From: an uncultured Lachnospiraceae bacterium
GTDB taxonomy: Bacteria > Bacillota > Clostridia > Lachnospirales > Lachnospiraceae
Direction of reading: 5' to 3'
NCBI GenBank assembly: GCA_902794095.1
Contig: CADBFZ010000010.1
Span: 1-64,000 of the forward strand
DNA: 64,000 bases
Shown: piece by piece, positions 7,637-15,798 of the stretch
Layout of the letters: each line of letters begins with the position of its first letter
Numbering within the stretch: position 1 is the first letter of the stretch
Notes under the pieces: generated by a model
Told to the model about the DNA's origin: nothing
The model's database searches: none
The model's input: only the letters and a program-made list of their open reading frames with translations
Translations under genes and position numbers: made by a program

Positions 7637-10066
7637 TTAAAGTCTTTCGAAAACCACCTTCTGAGCTGCTGCGCCCATAACGGCTTCGATCATGTTGTCT
7701 CCGTCCTTAAGCTTGGATACGGGAATGACAGCAGAATCAAGCTTCTCACCGTTAACAACGATGTAAGCAATACCCTTGCATACGTGCTCGGGATTCTTAA
7801 CTTCGATGTGAAGATTCTTTCCTCTGAATACTCTGTCAACGCTGTATCCGTCCCAGGTGTCGGGGATACAAGGATCGATAAGCATTCCGTCGTACTGAGG
7901 TCTGATTCCGAGAACATACTGGGTGAGTGAATAATATGTCCATGCAACCGCACCGGAAAGCCATGAAGTACGGCAGTTACCGGGTCTGGGTGACTCATCG
8001 GAATAAGTGGTCTGGCCCTGTACATAAGGCTCTGACTGACGGATCTCAGCTTTGTCATTGTATGTTGCAGGAAGTGCAGCCTTTAAGTACTTATATGCTC
8101 TGTTTCCGTTGCCGGCAACAGTCTCTGCCATAACGCCCCAACCCTGTGTATGGTTGAAGATACCGCCGTTCTCCTTAATACCGGTAGGGAATACTACGCA
8201 GCCCATAACGGTCTGAGGAGTGTATACGATAGCGGGTGCGCAGAGCTTAAGTCCGTAGGGTGAGAAGAGCTGGTCATCAACTGCATCGAGGCAGAGCTTC
8301 TCCTGATCGTCCTTGCATGCGCCGGACATAACAGCCCATACCTGGGTATTGAGATATACCTTACCTTCGTCATACTTATCGGTTCCGTAAACGGTTCCGT
8401 CTTCGCCGACAGCCCAGATCCACCACTTGCCGTCCCATGCCTTCTTCTGAATTGCTTCATCGAGGATATCTCTCTGCTTAAGAGCCCATGCTGCCTCGTC
8501 TTCTTTTCCGAGGAGCTTGGAGATATCAGCATAAGTGGTAAGACCGAGTCTTAACTGGAAGGTAACCATTACGCTCTCGCCGTGGTAACCGGTCTGGAGA
8601 CAGTCGTTCCAGTCAGCTGCAAGTCCTGAAGGAAGTCCGTCCGCACCGCTTCTTTCGATGTTGAAAAGAAGGGCTTTCTTGAGGTGTCCGTAAACGGTAT
8701 CCTCGCCGTGATCTGCGTAAGGAACTACTTCGTTATAGAAGTCGAGATCGCCGGTTTCTGCAACGTATGCGGGGATAGCATTGAAGAACCACTGGCAGTC
8801 ATCGGATCTGAATTCTTTTTCCTCGGGGCACTGCATGTGTCCGGGATTATGGCCGAGCTTGATGAGAGGCATTGCGCCGCCACAGAAGGTCTGTCCGGTG
8901 AGCATTTGAATAAGACGCTTCTTTGAAAGCTCGGGGATTGCTGCGTTTACGCCGAGAGTATCCTGAACGGAATCACGGAATCCGAGTCCGTCTCTTTCTC
9001 CGTTGTAAACAAGGGATGCGGCTCTGGACCATGAGAATGTGATGAGGTTGTTGTAAAGTCCCCAGACATTCGCAGTATGGTTGATGTCCTCATCGGGAGT
9101 ATTTGCCTTGAATGAGGTAAGCTTTGAGTGCCAGTCTTTCTTAAGCTTCTCAAACTCTTCGTCGAATCTTGCACATGAGCCGTACTCTTTAACGATCTTC
9201 TCTCCGACGGCATTGGCATTACCGATACCGAGAAGGATGAGAACTGTTTTCTTTTCACCCGGCTGAAGAACCATGTCGGACTGAACGGATCCGCAGGCGG
9301 TATCGCCGTAGCACCATGAATCGGAGCACTGACCCTCGATAACTGCCTTGGGCTCCTTGTAAGAACCGTAAGTTCCGAGGAACTTTTCTCTGGAAGTATC
9401 GAAGTGAGTCATGGGAGCTTCGCAGATTGCGAACCACTCCTGCTGTACAAGTCCGCCGAGCTCGTACTCGGGATGCTGCTTGTAGATGTTGTCATGGATT
9501 GAATAACCAAGGATGTTATCTGCCTTCTTATCAGCTTCCATAATGAAAAGTGAATACTGAAGGTTTACGAGATCCTGGGTGGTGTTCCACTGGCTTGCGA
9601 ACTCGCAGTAAGTGAATGCTGACAGATTTCTGGGCTTGTCGGACTTGTTCTCAACATCAAGTCTCCAATACTCGAAGGTCTGTCCCAGGGGAACGAAATA
9701 TGTAGCATCGGTGTGAATTCCGGAATAATCGGAACTGATGATGGTGTAAGCCGTGCCGTGACGACATACATTCTTATACTGATCGAGAGGCTTTCCAACA
9801 GGCTGCCATGAAGCTGACCAATAATCCTTGGAATCGTTATCTCTCAAATAGAAATATCTTCCGGGTTGATCCATGGGAATAGAGTTGAAACGCAGGCGCA
9901 TAAATCTGCCCTGTGCTCCGGAACGATAGAATCCATAACCTCCCGCATTGTTTGTGATGATTGCACCGTATTCGGTGGTTCCGAGATAGTTGCTCCACGA
10001 AGTCGGTGTGTCAGGTCTGTCTACAACATACTCGTAGGCATCATCATCAAAATGTCCAAATTGCAT
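7637..10066 (-). CDS. GH94 disaccharide phosphorylase, cellobiose phosphorylase-like
   Basis: 809 residues, cytoplasmic. The N-terminus MQFGHFDDDAYEYVVDRPDT with SNYLGT is the GH94 signature. A beta-sandwich domain (1-~280) precedes the (alpha/alpha)6 barrel, which contains GLGFRDSVQDTLG (360-372) and ADWNDC (484-489) with expected catalytic acid Asp488; ITFSWSRAAS and the C-terminal jelly roll follow family order. GH94 enzymes split beta-glucosidic disaccharides with phosphate to alpha-glucose-1-phosphate, saving ATP. The DYWSASWQPVGKPLDQYK region differs from classical cellobiose phosphorylases, so cellobionate or another beta-disaccharide is possible. First minus-strand gene of the locus, divergent from the AraC regulator, which probably controls it. 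Confidence 0.88.
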   Translation of the reverse strand: MQFGHFDDDAYEYVVDRPDTPTSWSNYLGTTEYGAIITNNAGGYGFYRSGAQGRFMRLRFNSIPMDQPGRYFYLRDNDSKDYWSASWQPVGKPLDQYKNVCRHGTAYTIISSDYSGIHTDATYFVPLGQTFEYWRLDVENKSDKPRNLSAFTYCEFASQWNTTQDLVNLQYSLFIMEADKKADNILGYSIHDNIYKQHPEYELGGLVQQEWFAICEAPMTHFDTSREKFLGTYGSYKEPKAVIEGQCSDSWCYGDTACGSVQSDMVLQPGEKKTVLILLGIGNANAVGEKIVKEYGSCARFDEEFEKLKKDWHSKLTSFKANTPDEDINHTANVWGLYNNLITFSWSRAASLVYNGERDGLGFRDSVQDTLGVNAAIPELSKKRLIQMLTGQTFCGGAMPLIKLGHNPGHMQCPEEKEFRSDDCQWFFNAIPAYVAETGDLDFYNEVVPYADHGEDTVYGHLKKALLFNIERSGADGLPSGLAADWNDCLQTGYHGESVMVTFQLRLGLTTYADISKLLGKEDEAAWALKQRDILDEAIQKKAWDGKWWIWAVGEDGTVYGTDKYDEGKVYLNTQVWAVMSGACKDDQEKLCLDAVDDQLFSPYGLKLCAPAIVYTPQTVMGCVVFPTGIKENGGIFNHTQGWGVMAETVAGNGNRAYKYLKAALPATYNDKAEIRQSEPYVQGQTTYSDESPRPGNCRTSWLSGAVAWTYYSLTQYVLGIRPQYDGMLIDPCIPDTWDGYSVDRVFRGKNLHIEVKNPEHVCKGIAYIVVNGEKLDSAVIPVSKLKDGDNMIEAVMGAAAQKVVFERL

Positions 10067-10403
10067 AGTGTTTACCCCTTCCGATAGATTTTGTTTTTTA
10101 CCCTATAAAAAAAGCGGGCATTACCTGAACAGTATAGCAAAACGGGCACTAAAAAAACAGTTAAGAAAATACGCTTTTCCCCCGTTTTACTTCGAAACGG
10201 GAAGCCTCTTCAACCTGACATCGAACCCCTCGCGCCGGCATCGGTGACTTCCCGTCCCTACTGTAAGTAATCCCTACACTTGTACAATAATTTTTAACCG
10301 AAAATAAAACAAACAAAATGTAACTCAAATATGATACTATAGTATTGTGCGAGGGGAATGGCACACATTTTAATGCAATGATTTTAAGTAAGAGGCTCAA
10401 CCG
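10067..10403. promoter_or_regulatory. Divergent regulatory region between GH94 and AraC genes
   Basis: 337 bases without a gene. Visible elements: imperfect palindrome GAAAA-N5-TTTTC at 10165-10179; hairpin CCCGTTT-N7-AAACGGG at 10181-10201; palindrome ATACTATAGTAT near 10333-10344 containing a possible -10 for the AraC gene. No clear -35 is associated. An AraC binding site is expected here, but no convincing direct-repeat pair was found. Confidence 0.4.
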
Positions 10404-11267
10404 ATGAAAGACAGATCCACAGAAGAAAAAAGACACCACTCAAACGCACGTGTCCCCTACACTTGCTACAAGGGAGTGATCCCCGATTGGTTTCCCTCCG
10501 TACCTCTTCACTGGCACAGAGAATTTGAAATGGCATACATCTATGAAGGAAAGGGTGTTTTCAGGATTGAAGAACAGATAGTGCCCGTCGAGGCGGGCGA
10601 TATAGTGATCATCAAACCCGGTGCACTTCATTCTACGGATAAGACAGACTGCAAAAAGTTCGATTATGATACTATCGTATTTGACGATTCTTTTCTCTTC
10701 GGCAATCATGCAGAGAGATGTTTTACCGATCTTCTGAATATTTTCGAAAGAGACGATTCTTATATCAATCTCCCTATTCATGCGGATAATCCCTGCTATG
10801 ACGAGATCCGGGAAAATGCTCTTAAAGTCTTTGAAGGCGCCAGAATGTTTTCCGGAAGCGGCGACCTTAGAGTTAAGATATCCCTGCTTGAGATATTCAG
10901 ACTGATCATCGAAAGCGGCATTATTGAAACCGGCTATAAATCCGAGATTTCATCCGATTCAATAAAACCCGCGGTCGATTACATAAGAGAAAATTACGGT
11001 GAACATATCACAGTGGATATGCTCGCGGATAAATGTCACTTAAGCAAGAGTTACTTCATGAACCTGTTTAAGAAGGTCACGGGAAATACTGTTATCGGAT
11101 ATCTGATGCAGGTAAGAGTCGATAATGCATGTAAGCTCCTTGCAAATGAGAACATGTCCGCATCGGAAGCTGCACTCAGCGTAGGATATACCAACATTTC
11201 CAACTTCAACAGACAGTTCAAACAATTAACGGGCTGTACGCCTAAAGAATATAAAAAGAGAAAGTAA
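10404..11267 (+). CDS. AraC-family transcriptional regulator with cupin sensor domain
   Basis: 287 residues. N-terminal cupin ~30-100 with HWHREFEMAYIYEGKG (His36, His38, Glu40 in the usual metal/sugar pocket pattern) and PVEAGDIVIIKPGALH. Two C-terminal AraC helix-turn-helices: ITVDMLADKCHLSKSYF (202-218) and SASEAALSVGYTNISNFNR (252-270), with the family ending FKQLTGCTPKEYK. Such proteins sense a sugar and usually activate adjacent glycoside hydrolase genes. It is divergent from the GH94 gene and 17 bases upstream of the serine hydrolase, which it probably co-expresses. AGAGG about 10 bases upstream supports the start. Confidence 0.9.
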   Translation: MKDRSTEEKRHHSNARVPYTCYKGVIPDWFPSVPLHWHREFEMAYIYEGKGVFRIEEQIVPVEAGDIVIIKPGALHSTDKTDCKKFDYDTIVFDDSFLFGNHAERCFTDLLNIFERDDSYINLPIHADNPCYDEIRENALKVFEGARMFSGSGDLRVKISLLEIFRLIIESGIIETGYKSEISSDSIKPAVDYIRENYGEHITVDMLADKCHLSKSYFMNLFKKVTGNTVIGYLMQVRVDNACKLLANENMSASEAALSVGYTNISNFNRQFKQLTGCTPKEYKKRK

Positions 11268-11284
11268 GCATTTAGGGGGTAATT

Positions 11285-12454
11285 ATGGATAAGGTTAAAA
11301 TTGAGAATCTGAAAGCTGCAATGGAGCGTTCGGTTTCATGGGGAGAAACCGCAGGGTCACTTCTTCTTGTGATCAAAGACGGTAAAGAGGAATGTTATCT
11401 CGAAACCGGATATGCGGATATTCCGAATAAGAAGCCTTTAAAGAGAGATTCCCTCTTCAGGCTCTATTCGATGACTAAGCCGGTAACCGCAGTTGCGGCT
11501 ATGATCCTTGTGGAAAGAGGACTGATAGACCTTACGGATCAAATTCAATACATCATCCCTTCTTTCAAAAACATGAAGGTTCTTGAAAACGGAAAAGCTT
11601 CGCGTGCCGAGAAGGATCTTAATCTGTTTGATATCTTCAACATGACAAGCGGACTCTCATATCCCGGACCTGACGGAGCAGCTTACGAAGCGGGACTTAT
11701 TTTCGATGATATTATCAAGGGACTTTCAGAAATTCCCGGCGGTAAGATGACCACCATGGAATATGCTGACCGCACGGGTAAATGTCCTCTTCTCTTCCAG
11801 CCGGGATCTCACTGGGCATACGGAACGGGTGCGGATATCATGGGCGCCGTTATAGAGAAAGTTTCGGGAATGCCTTTCGGAGAATTCCTGAAAAAAGAAA
11901 TCTTTGAGCCTCTCGGAATGAATGATACAGACTTTTATGTACCTGCTGAAAAAACAGACAGACTTGCCAAGGTTTATGAGACAGTTCCGGGTTCTGAGAT
12001 GGTTGAATACACCGGAGAAAATCTCGGAATAGAAAATCCTCCTGTTCATAAACCCGCATTTGAATCGGGCGGTGCGGGACTTATCTCCTGTATTGATGAT
12101 TATGCAAAGTTTGTAACCATGCTGATTAATGGTGGGGAATATAACGGAGTAAGAATACTTAGTGATAATTCCGTGAAGTTCCTGACATCGGGTGCTCTAA
12201 CTCCCGAGCAGCAGAAGGATTTCAACTGGGACGGAGTGCAGGGATTTTCATATTCGCATTTCCTCAGGATCATGAACGAACCCGAGAAGGCAGTCACCAT
12301 CTCGAGAAAAGGTGAGTACGGATGGGACGGATGGCTCGGATGCTACATGGCAAACATCCCATCGGATAACATGTCAATCCTGATCATGACACAGAAGAAA
12401 GATTCCGGAACTTTCGGATTAACCAGAAGGATCAGAAATATAATACTTGCATAA
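11285..12454 (+). CDS. Beta-lactamase/transpeptidase-fold serine hydrolase (class C, EstB-like)
   Basis: 389 residues without signal peptide, so probably cytoplasmic. SMTK at 62-65 gives the nucleophile Ser62 and base Lys65. HWAYGTGADIMG places Tyr179 of the YxN-like motif (here YGT). The third motif appears as YGWDGWLGCY, the GWxGxxG form of esterase-type members rather than KTG of penicillin-binding proteins. This family includes carboxylesterases and D-peptidases. Next to a glycan locus, and co-directional with the AraC gene, de-esterification of substituted oligosaccharides is a reasonable but unproven role. AGGGGG with a 6-base spacer supports the start. Confidence 0.85.
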   Translation: MDKVKIENLKAAMERSVSWGETAGSLLLVIKDGKEECYLETGYADIPNKKPLKRDSLFRLYSMTKPVTAVAAMILVERGLIDLTDQIQYIIPSFKNMKVLENGKASRAEKDLNLFDIFNMTSGLSYPGPDGAAYEAGLIFDDIIKGLSEIPGGKMTTMEYADRTGKCPLLFQPGSHWAYGTGADIMGAVIEKVSGMPFGEFLKKEIFEPLGMNDTDFYVPAEKTDRLAKVYETVPGSEMVEYTGENLGIENPPVHKPAFESGGAGLISCIDDYAKFVTMLINGGEYNGVRILSDNSVKFLTSGALTPEQQKDFNWDGVQGFSYSHFLRIMNEPEKAVTISRKGEYGWDGWLGCYMANIPSDNMSILIMTQKKDSGTFGLTRRIRNIILA

Positions 12455-12460
12455 AAAGAA

Positions 12461-12492
12461 AATGTGACACGGGATCTGACCCGTGTCACATT
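12461..12492. terminator. Bidirectional terminator between convergent genes
   Basis: Perfect 13-bp stem AATGTGACACGGG / CCCGTGTCACATT with a 6-base loop, A-rich on the left and TTTATTATA on the right. It ends two bases before the TetR stop codon, so it can serve both the serine hydrolase and the tetR gene. Confidence 0.85.
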
Positions 12493-12494
12493 TA

Positions 12495-13082
12495 TTATAC
12501 GTTTTTAAGATCAATGCCCAGCATGTTACCGATAAGGTCATATAGCTCAGCGGTAACTTCGATGGTAGAGATACTCTCTCCCGTAAGTCCGAAGACTGCG
12601 AAGAGTACGGATGAAGCTCGTGCTCTGGTGTTAACTATTCTGAGTACACCTTCTTCGTTGCCTCTTTCGAGAAGTGCTTCGAATGCATCGAGAAGTTTGT
12701 AGTAAGTTCCGATACGAACACAGTCAAGCTGATACCTCATTGCTTCATCTCCGAAGCATCTGTCGGTATCTTCTTTATCTTCCTTGAACTGTCTCATACA
12801 GAAATATACGAAGGTCTTAAGGATCTCCTGAACGGACTGATCCTTGTTAACCATAAGAGCAATGAGAAGGTCTGCCGATTTCTGGGCTCTTCTGTCCAGA
12901 ACGCATTTGAAGAGGTTTTCTTTGGAATCAAAATAATGAAGAACGGTTCCCCTTACAACCGAAGCTTCATGAGCTATATCATCAAGATTAACTCCGTAAT
13001 AACCCCTCTTAAGAAACAGTTCCTCGGCTATATCAAGGATCTGTTTTTTTCGTTCCTCGGTATTATTCATTCTTTTTGCCAT
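12495..13082 (-). CDS. TetR/AcrR-family transcriptional regulator
   Basis: 195 residues. N-terminal helix-turn-helix 14-60: ILDIAEELFLKRGYYG, then LDDIAHEASVVRGTVLHYF and SKENLF, the standard TetR_N pattern. The helical C-terminal ligand/dimer domain has no recognisable subfamily. It stands alone in its transcription unit. A 15-bp palindrome (TTGAC-N5-GTCAA) overlaps its predicted -35, so it is probably autorepressed. The divergent clostripain gene is the obvious second candidate target. Ligand unknown. Confidence 0.88.
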   Translation of the reverse strand: MAKRMNNTEERKKQILDIAEELFLKRGYYGVNLDDIAHEASVVRGTVLHYFDSKENLFKCVLDRRAQKSADLLIALMVNKDQSVQEILKTFVYFCMRQFKEDKEDTDRCFGDEAMRYQLDCVRIGTYYKLLDAFEALLERGNEEGVLRIVNTRARASSVLFAVFGLTGESISTIEVTAELYDLIGNMLGIDLKNV

Positions 13083-13103
13083 GGAATCACCCCTTTTTAT
13101 ATA

Positions 13104-13120
13104 GACCGGAGGACCCGGTC
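13104..13120. promoter_or_regulatory. Second palindrome in the tetR leader
   Basis: GACCGG-N5-CCGGTC, a perfect 6-5-6 inverted repeat 22 bases upstream of the tetR start. It could be a second operator or an RNA hairpin near the ribosome site. Confidence 0.35.
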
Positions 13121-13137
13121 AGTACCCACTGTAATTA

Positions 13138-13167
13138 AGTATATTCCTATTATTGACGATTAGTCAA
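13138..13167 (-). promoter_or_regulatory. tetR promoter with overlapping TetR-type operator
   Basis: On the minus strand TTGACT (13167-13162), an 18-base spacer and TATACT (13143-13138). The -35 is inside the perfect palindrome TTGAC-GATTA-GTCAA at 13153-13167, the form seen in many TetR-family operators, implying repression by blocking RNA polymerase. Confidence 0.55.
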
Positions 13168-13229
13168 ACTCCTCTCGTTTCCAAACGGTTTCCAATTCTT
13201 AAAATTCCGTTATTTTCCGCATGAATACT

Positions 13230-13258
13230 ATGACATAAGGCATTTGGGGTGGTAAAAT
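13230..13258 (+). promoter_or_regulatory. Promoter of the clostripain gene
   Basis: ATGACA at 13230-13235, 17-base spacer, TAAAAT at 13253-13258, followed by GGAGGT at 13271-13276 and the TTG start at 13284. Confidence 0.5.
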
Positions 13259-13283
13259 ATAGGCACTTACGGAGGTAATAACT

Positions 13284-14921
13284 TTGCGCAAATATATTAA
13301 GAAAATTGCAGTTTTGGCATCGGCCGGCTGTCTTCTTTTATCAGGATGCTCCCATACATATCTGGGGCTTCCCGGCATTCTGTATGATATTGCCGAGGAA
13401 GAAGCTGATAACGATCACGAACCCGTGGACATCTGGACATGGCCCGATACGGATGACCACGATGAGAGCTATGACTGGGATGATGATGACGATTGGGACG
13501 ATGACGAAGACTCTGACGATGATGACGAATCAGAAGCCGAGCTTGGTTCAGTCACTATCTTCATATACATGAACGGTTCAAATCTCGAGACAGATGCAGG
13601 CTTTGCTACGGCAGACATTGTCGAGATGCTTGATGCGGGTTATTCAGAGGATGTCAATATTCTCATACAGACCATGGGAACCAAGGACTGGTCTGCGAAA
13701 CTCGGTATCGAATCAGACAGATCCCAGACTTACAAGGTAGGTCCCGACGGACTCGAACTTGTTCGTGATGATCTCGGACAGCTTGATTGCACCAGACCTG
13801 AAACACTCAGAGATTTTATCAGATACGGTGCAAAGGAATATCCGGCATCCAGAAATATCCTCTTATTCTGGGATCACGGCGGAGGACCCGCTTACGGTTT
13901 CGGTTGGGACGAATTCCAGGATGACTGGGAGAACTTAGGTGTCGATGAAATGGTCAAGGCACTTAACGGATGCGACGTACACTTTGATTTTATCGGAATG
14001 GACTGCTGCATCATGTCATGCCTTGAGGTCGCATATCCTCTCAGAGAATATTGCGATTATATGATCCTTTCCGAGGATTTTGAGAGCTGTCTCGGATGGT
14101 ATTACACCGGATGGCTGGAAGCTCTTTACGAAGATACTTCCATATCAACTTACGATCTGGGCAAGATCATAATCGATGATATGGTAAGCAAAAACGAGAA
14201 TGACAGATTTAAGGGCGACAGATCGATCCTTGCACTCATAGACGAAAGCAGGATTGAGAAATTATGGGATGTTTGGACCGAGTTTGCTTATGAGAACGAA
14301 GATGAACTCCTAAGTACGAATTTCAGCCAGAGCATGGAAGAGACCGGAAAAGGCGAAGGCTTTACTTCCAGATTCGGAAGAAGCAGTGACGGCAAGCTCT
14401 TCGATTATGTATTTGAAGAAGTATACGAATATCTCGAAGAAGAATACGGTCTGGATGAAAACTATGACGATGAAGACGTTTACATCTCGGATTATTGCAT
14501 TACCGACCTGATGGGAATTGCACACATCATCGATTCCGATAAGTCAGAGAAGCTCGCTCATGCCGTAGACCGAGCAATTCTGTATGTAAGCGCAACCTCC
14601 GATAATCTGAGCCTTACCGGTATATCAGTTACTCTTCCTTACAATGACAAGTATCTGTATGAAGACCTTATCACTGTACTTGAAAATTGTGATATAGATG
14701 AAGAATACTTGGAATGGCTTGAGCAGTTCGTAGACGCAGAGGGTGAACGCACCACATTTGACTGGGATGAATGGGGTACGGATATTTGGAATGAATGGGG
14801 TGATTATCAAAGCTCTGATGACTACGACGACGATGATTATTCCGATTTTTGGAACGAATGGGATGATGATTACGAAGGCTCGGGATGGTTTGATATTTGG
14901 GGTACCTGGGGCAATTACTGA
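13284..14921 (+). CDS. Clostripain-family (C11) cysteine peptidase lipoprotein with Trp/Asp-rich tails
   Basis: 545 residues starting at TTG, fixed by GGAGGT seven bases upstream. Lipoprotein signal MRKYIKKIAVLASAGCLLLSGC with Cys22 as lipid site, so anchored outside the membrane. Peptidase C11 domain ~88-470: VTIFIYMNGSNLETDAG, ILLFWDHGGG with catalytic His198, and GMDCCIMSCLEVA with probable catalytic Cys242. The family cuts after basic residues. Unusual: residues 40-85 are an Asp/Trp run with repeated DWDDDD blocks, and the last ~55 residues contain repeated WDEWG / WNEWG / FWNEW / IWGTW units, so both ends carry acidic tryptophan-rich tails of unknown purpose. Divergent from tetR; the SDR gene follows 45 bases downstream. 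Confidence 0.85.
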   Translation: MRKYIKKIAVLASAGCLLLSGCSHTYLGLPGILYDIAEEEADNDHEPVDIWTWPDTDDHDESYDWDDDDDWDDDEDSDDDDESEAELGSVTIFIYMNGSNLETDAGFATADIVEMLDAGYSEDVNILIQTMGTKDWSAKLGIESDRSQTYKVGPDGLELVRDDLGQLDCTRPETLRDFIRYGAKEYPASRNILLFWDHGGGPAYGFGWDEFQDDWENLGVDEMVKALNGCDVHFDFIGMDCCIMSCLEVAYPLREYCDYMILSEDFESCLGWYYTGWLEALYEDTSISTYDLGKIIIDDMVSKNENDRFKGDRSILALIDESRIEKLWDVWTEFAYENEDELLSTNFSQSMEETGKGEGFTSRFGRSSDGKLFDYVFEEVYEYLEEEYGLDENYDDEDVYISDYCITDLMGIAHIIDSDKSEKLAHAVDRAILYVSATSDNLSLTGISVTLPYNDKYLYEDLITVLENCDIDEEYLEWLEQFVDAEGERTTFDWDEWGTDIWNEWGDYQSSDDYDDDDYSDFWNEWDDDYEGSGWFDIWGTWGNY

Positions 14922-14966
14922 TACGTTAATATTTTTATCAAAATTGATGAAAGGAATATATTTACG

Positions 14967-15740
14967 ATGAAGAATTATTTTGATCTGACAGGACAGGTTG
15001 CCATCGTTACCGGTTGTTCTACCGGATTAGGTGTTCAGATGGCAAAGGCACTTGCTAATCAGGGATGTAACATTGCCGCTCTCGCGCGCCGTAAAGAAAT
15101 GATCGATAAGGTTGCTGCCGATATCGAAAAAGAATACGGTGTAAAAGCCATCGGCGTTCAGTGTGACATCACCGACACCGCAAGAGTTGAAGAAGCAGTT
15201 GATGAAATATATAAGACTTTCGGAAGAATCGACATTCTCATCAACAATGCAGGAACAGGCGCTGTTGCTCCCGCTGAGGAGATCACCGACGAACAATTCC
15301 AGGGTGAGATGAACGTCGATCTCTTCGGAACATTCAAGGTTGCCCGTGCAGTTGCAAAGAAAGCAATGATCCCCGCAGGATACGGCCGTGTCATCAATAT
15401 CGCATCCATGTATGGTCTTGTAGGAAACAAGGTTGCAGGAAGTGCTCCTTACCACGCTGCAAAAGGCGGAGTTGTAAACCTTACCAGAGCTCTTGCTTCA
15501 GAGTGGGGTATCAAGGGAATCACGGTAAATGCCATCTGTCCCGGATACTTCTACACCGACCTTACCACCGACACTCTCAATTCCGATTTCTTCCAGGCTA
15601 ATGCCAAAACTATGATCCCTCTTGAGAGATACGGCAAAGAAGGCGAGCTTGACTCAGCAGCAATCTTCCTTGCTTCTCCCGCAAGCTCATATGTTACCGG
15701 TGTTATGATCCCCGTAGACGGCGGATACACCTGCATGTAA
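14967..15740 (+). CDS. Short-chain dehydrogenase/reductase, gluconate 5-dehydrogenase-like
   Basis: 257 residues, classical SDR. TGCSTGLG is the cofactor-binding TGxxxGxG motif, NNAGTG the structural NNAG motif, and IASMYG with YHAAK supplies the Ser-Tyr-Lys catalytic set; GITVNAICPGYFYTDLT follows. The FDLTGQVAIVTG opening and PLERYGKEGELDSAAIFLAS ending are typical of gluconate 5-dehydrogenase / 2-deoxygluconate 3-dehydrogenase relatives acting on sugar acids with NAD(P)H. Substrate cannot be fixed. It follows the clostripain gene by 45 bases and ends at a strong terminator. Confidence 0.82.
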   Translation: MKNYFDLTGQVAIVTGCSTGLGVQMAKALANQGCNIAALARRKEMIDKVAADIEKEYGVKAIGVQCDITDTARVEEAVDEIYKTFGRIDILINNAGTGAVAPAEEITDEQFQGEMNVDLFGTFKVARAVAKKAMIPAGYGRVINIASMYGLVGNKVAGSAPYHAAKGGVVNLTRALASEWGIKGITVNAICPGYFYTDLTTDTLNSDFFQANAKTMIPLERYGKEGELDSAAIFLASPASSYVTGVMIPVDGGYTCM

Positions 15741-15756
15741 TTCATTCTAAATACGC

Positions 15757-15787
15757 AAATGGAGCTGCCTTTAAGGCAGCTCCATTT
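15757..15787. terminator. Bidirectional terminator between the SDR and methyltransferase-kinase genes
   Basis: AAATGGAGCTGCC / GGCAGCTCCATTT, a perfect 13-bp stem with a 5-base loop followed by a T, between the convergent stops at 15740 and 15799. Confidence 0.85.
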
Positions 15788-15798
15788 TAGTTATATGA

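Noticed and set aside
10165-10179. Catabolite-responsive element near the AraC gene
   Set aside because: GAAAA-N5-TTTTC lacks the central CG and flanking bases of the cre consensus.
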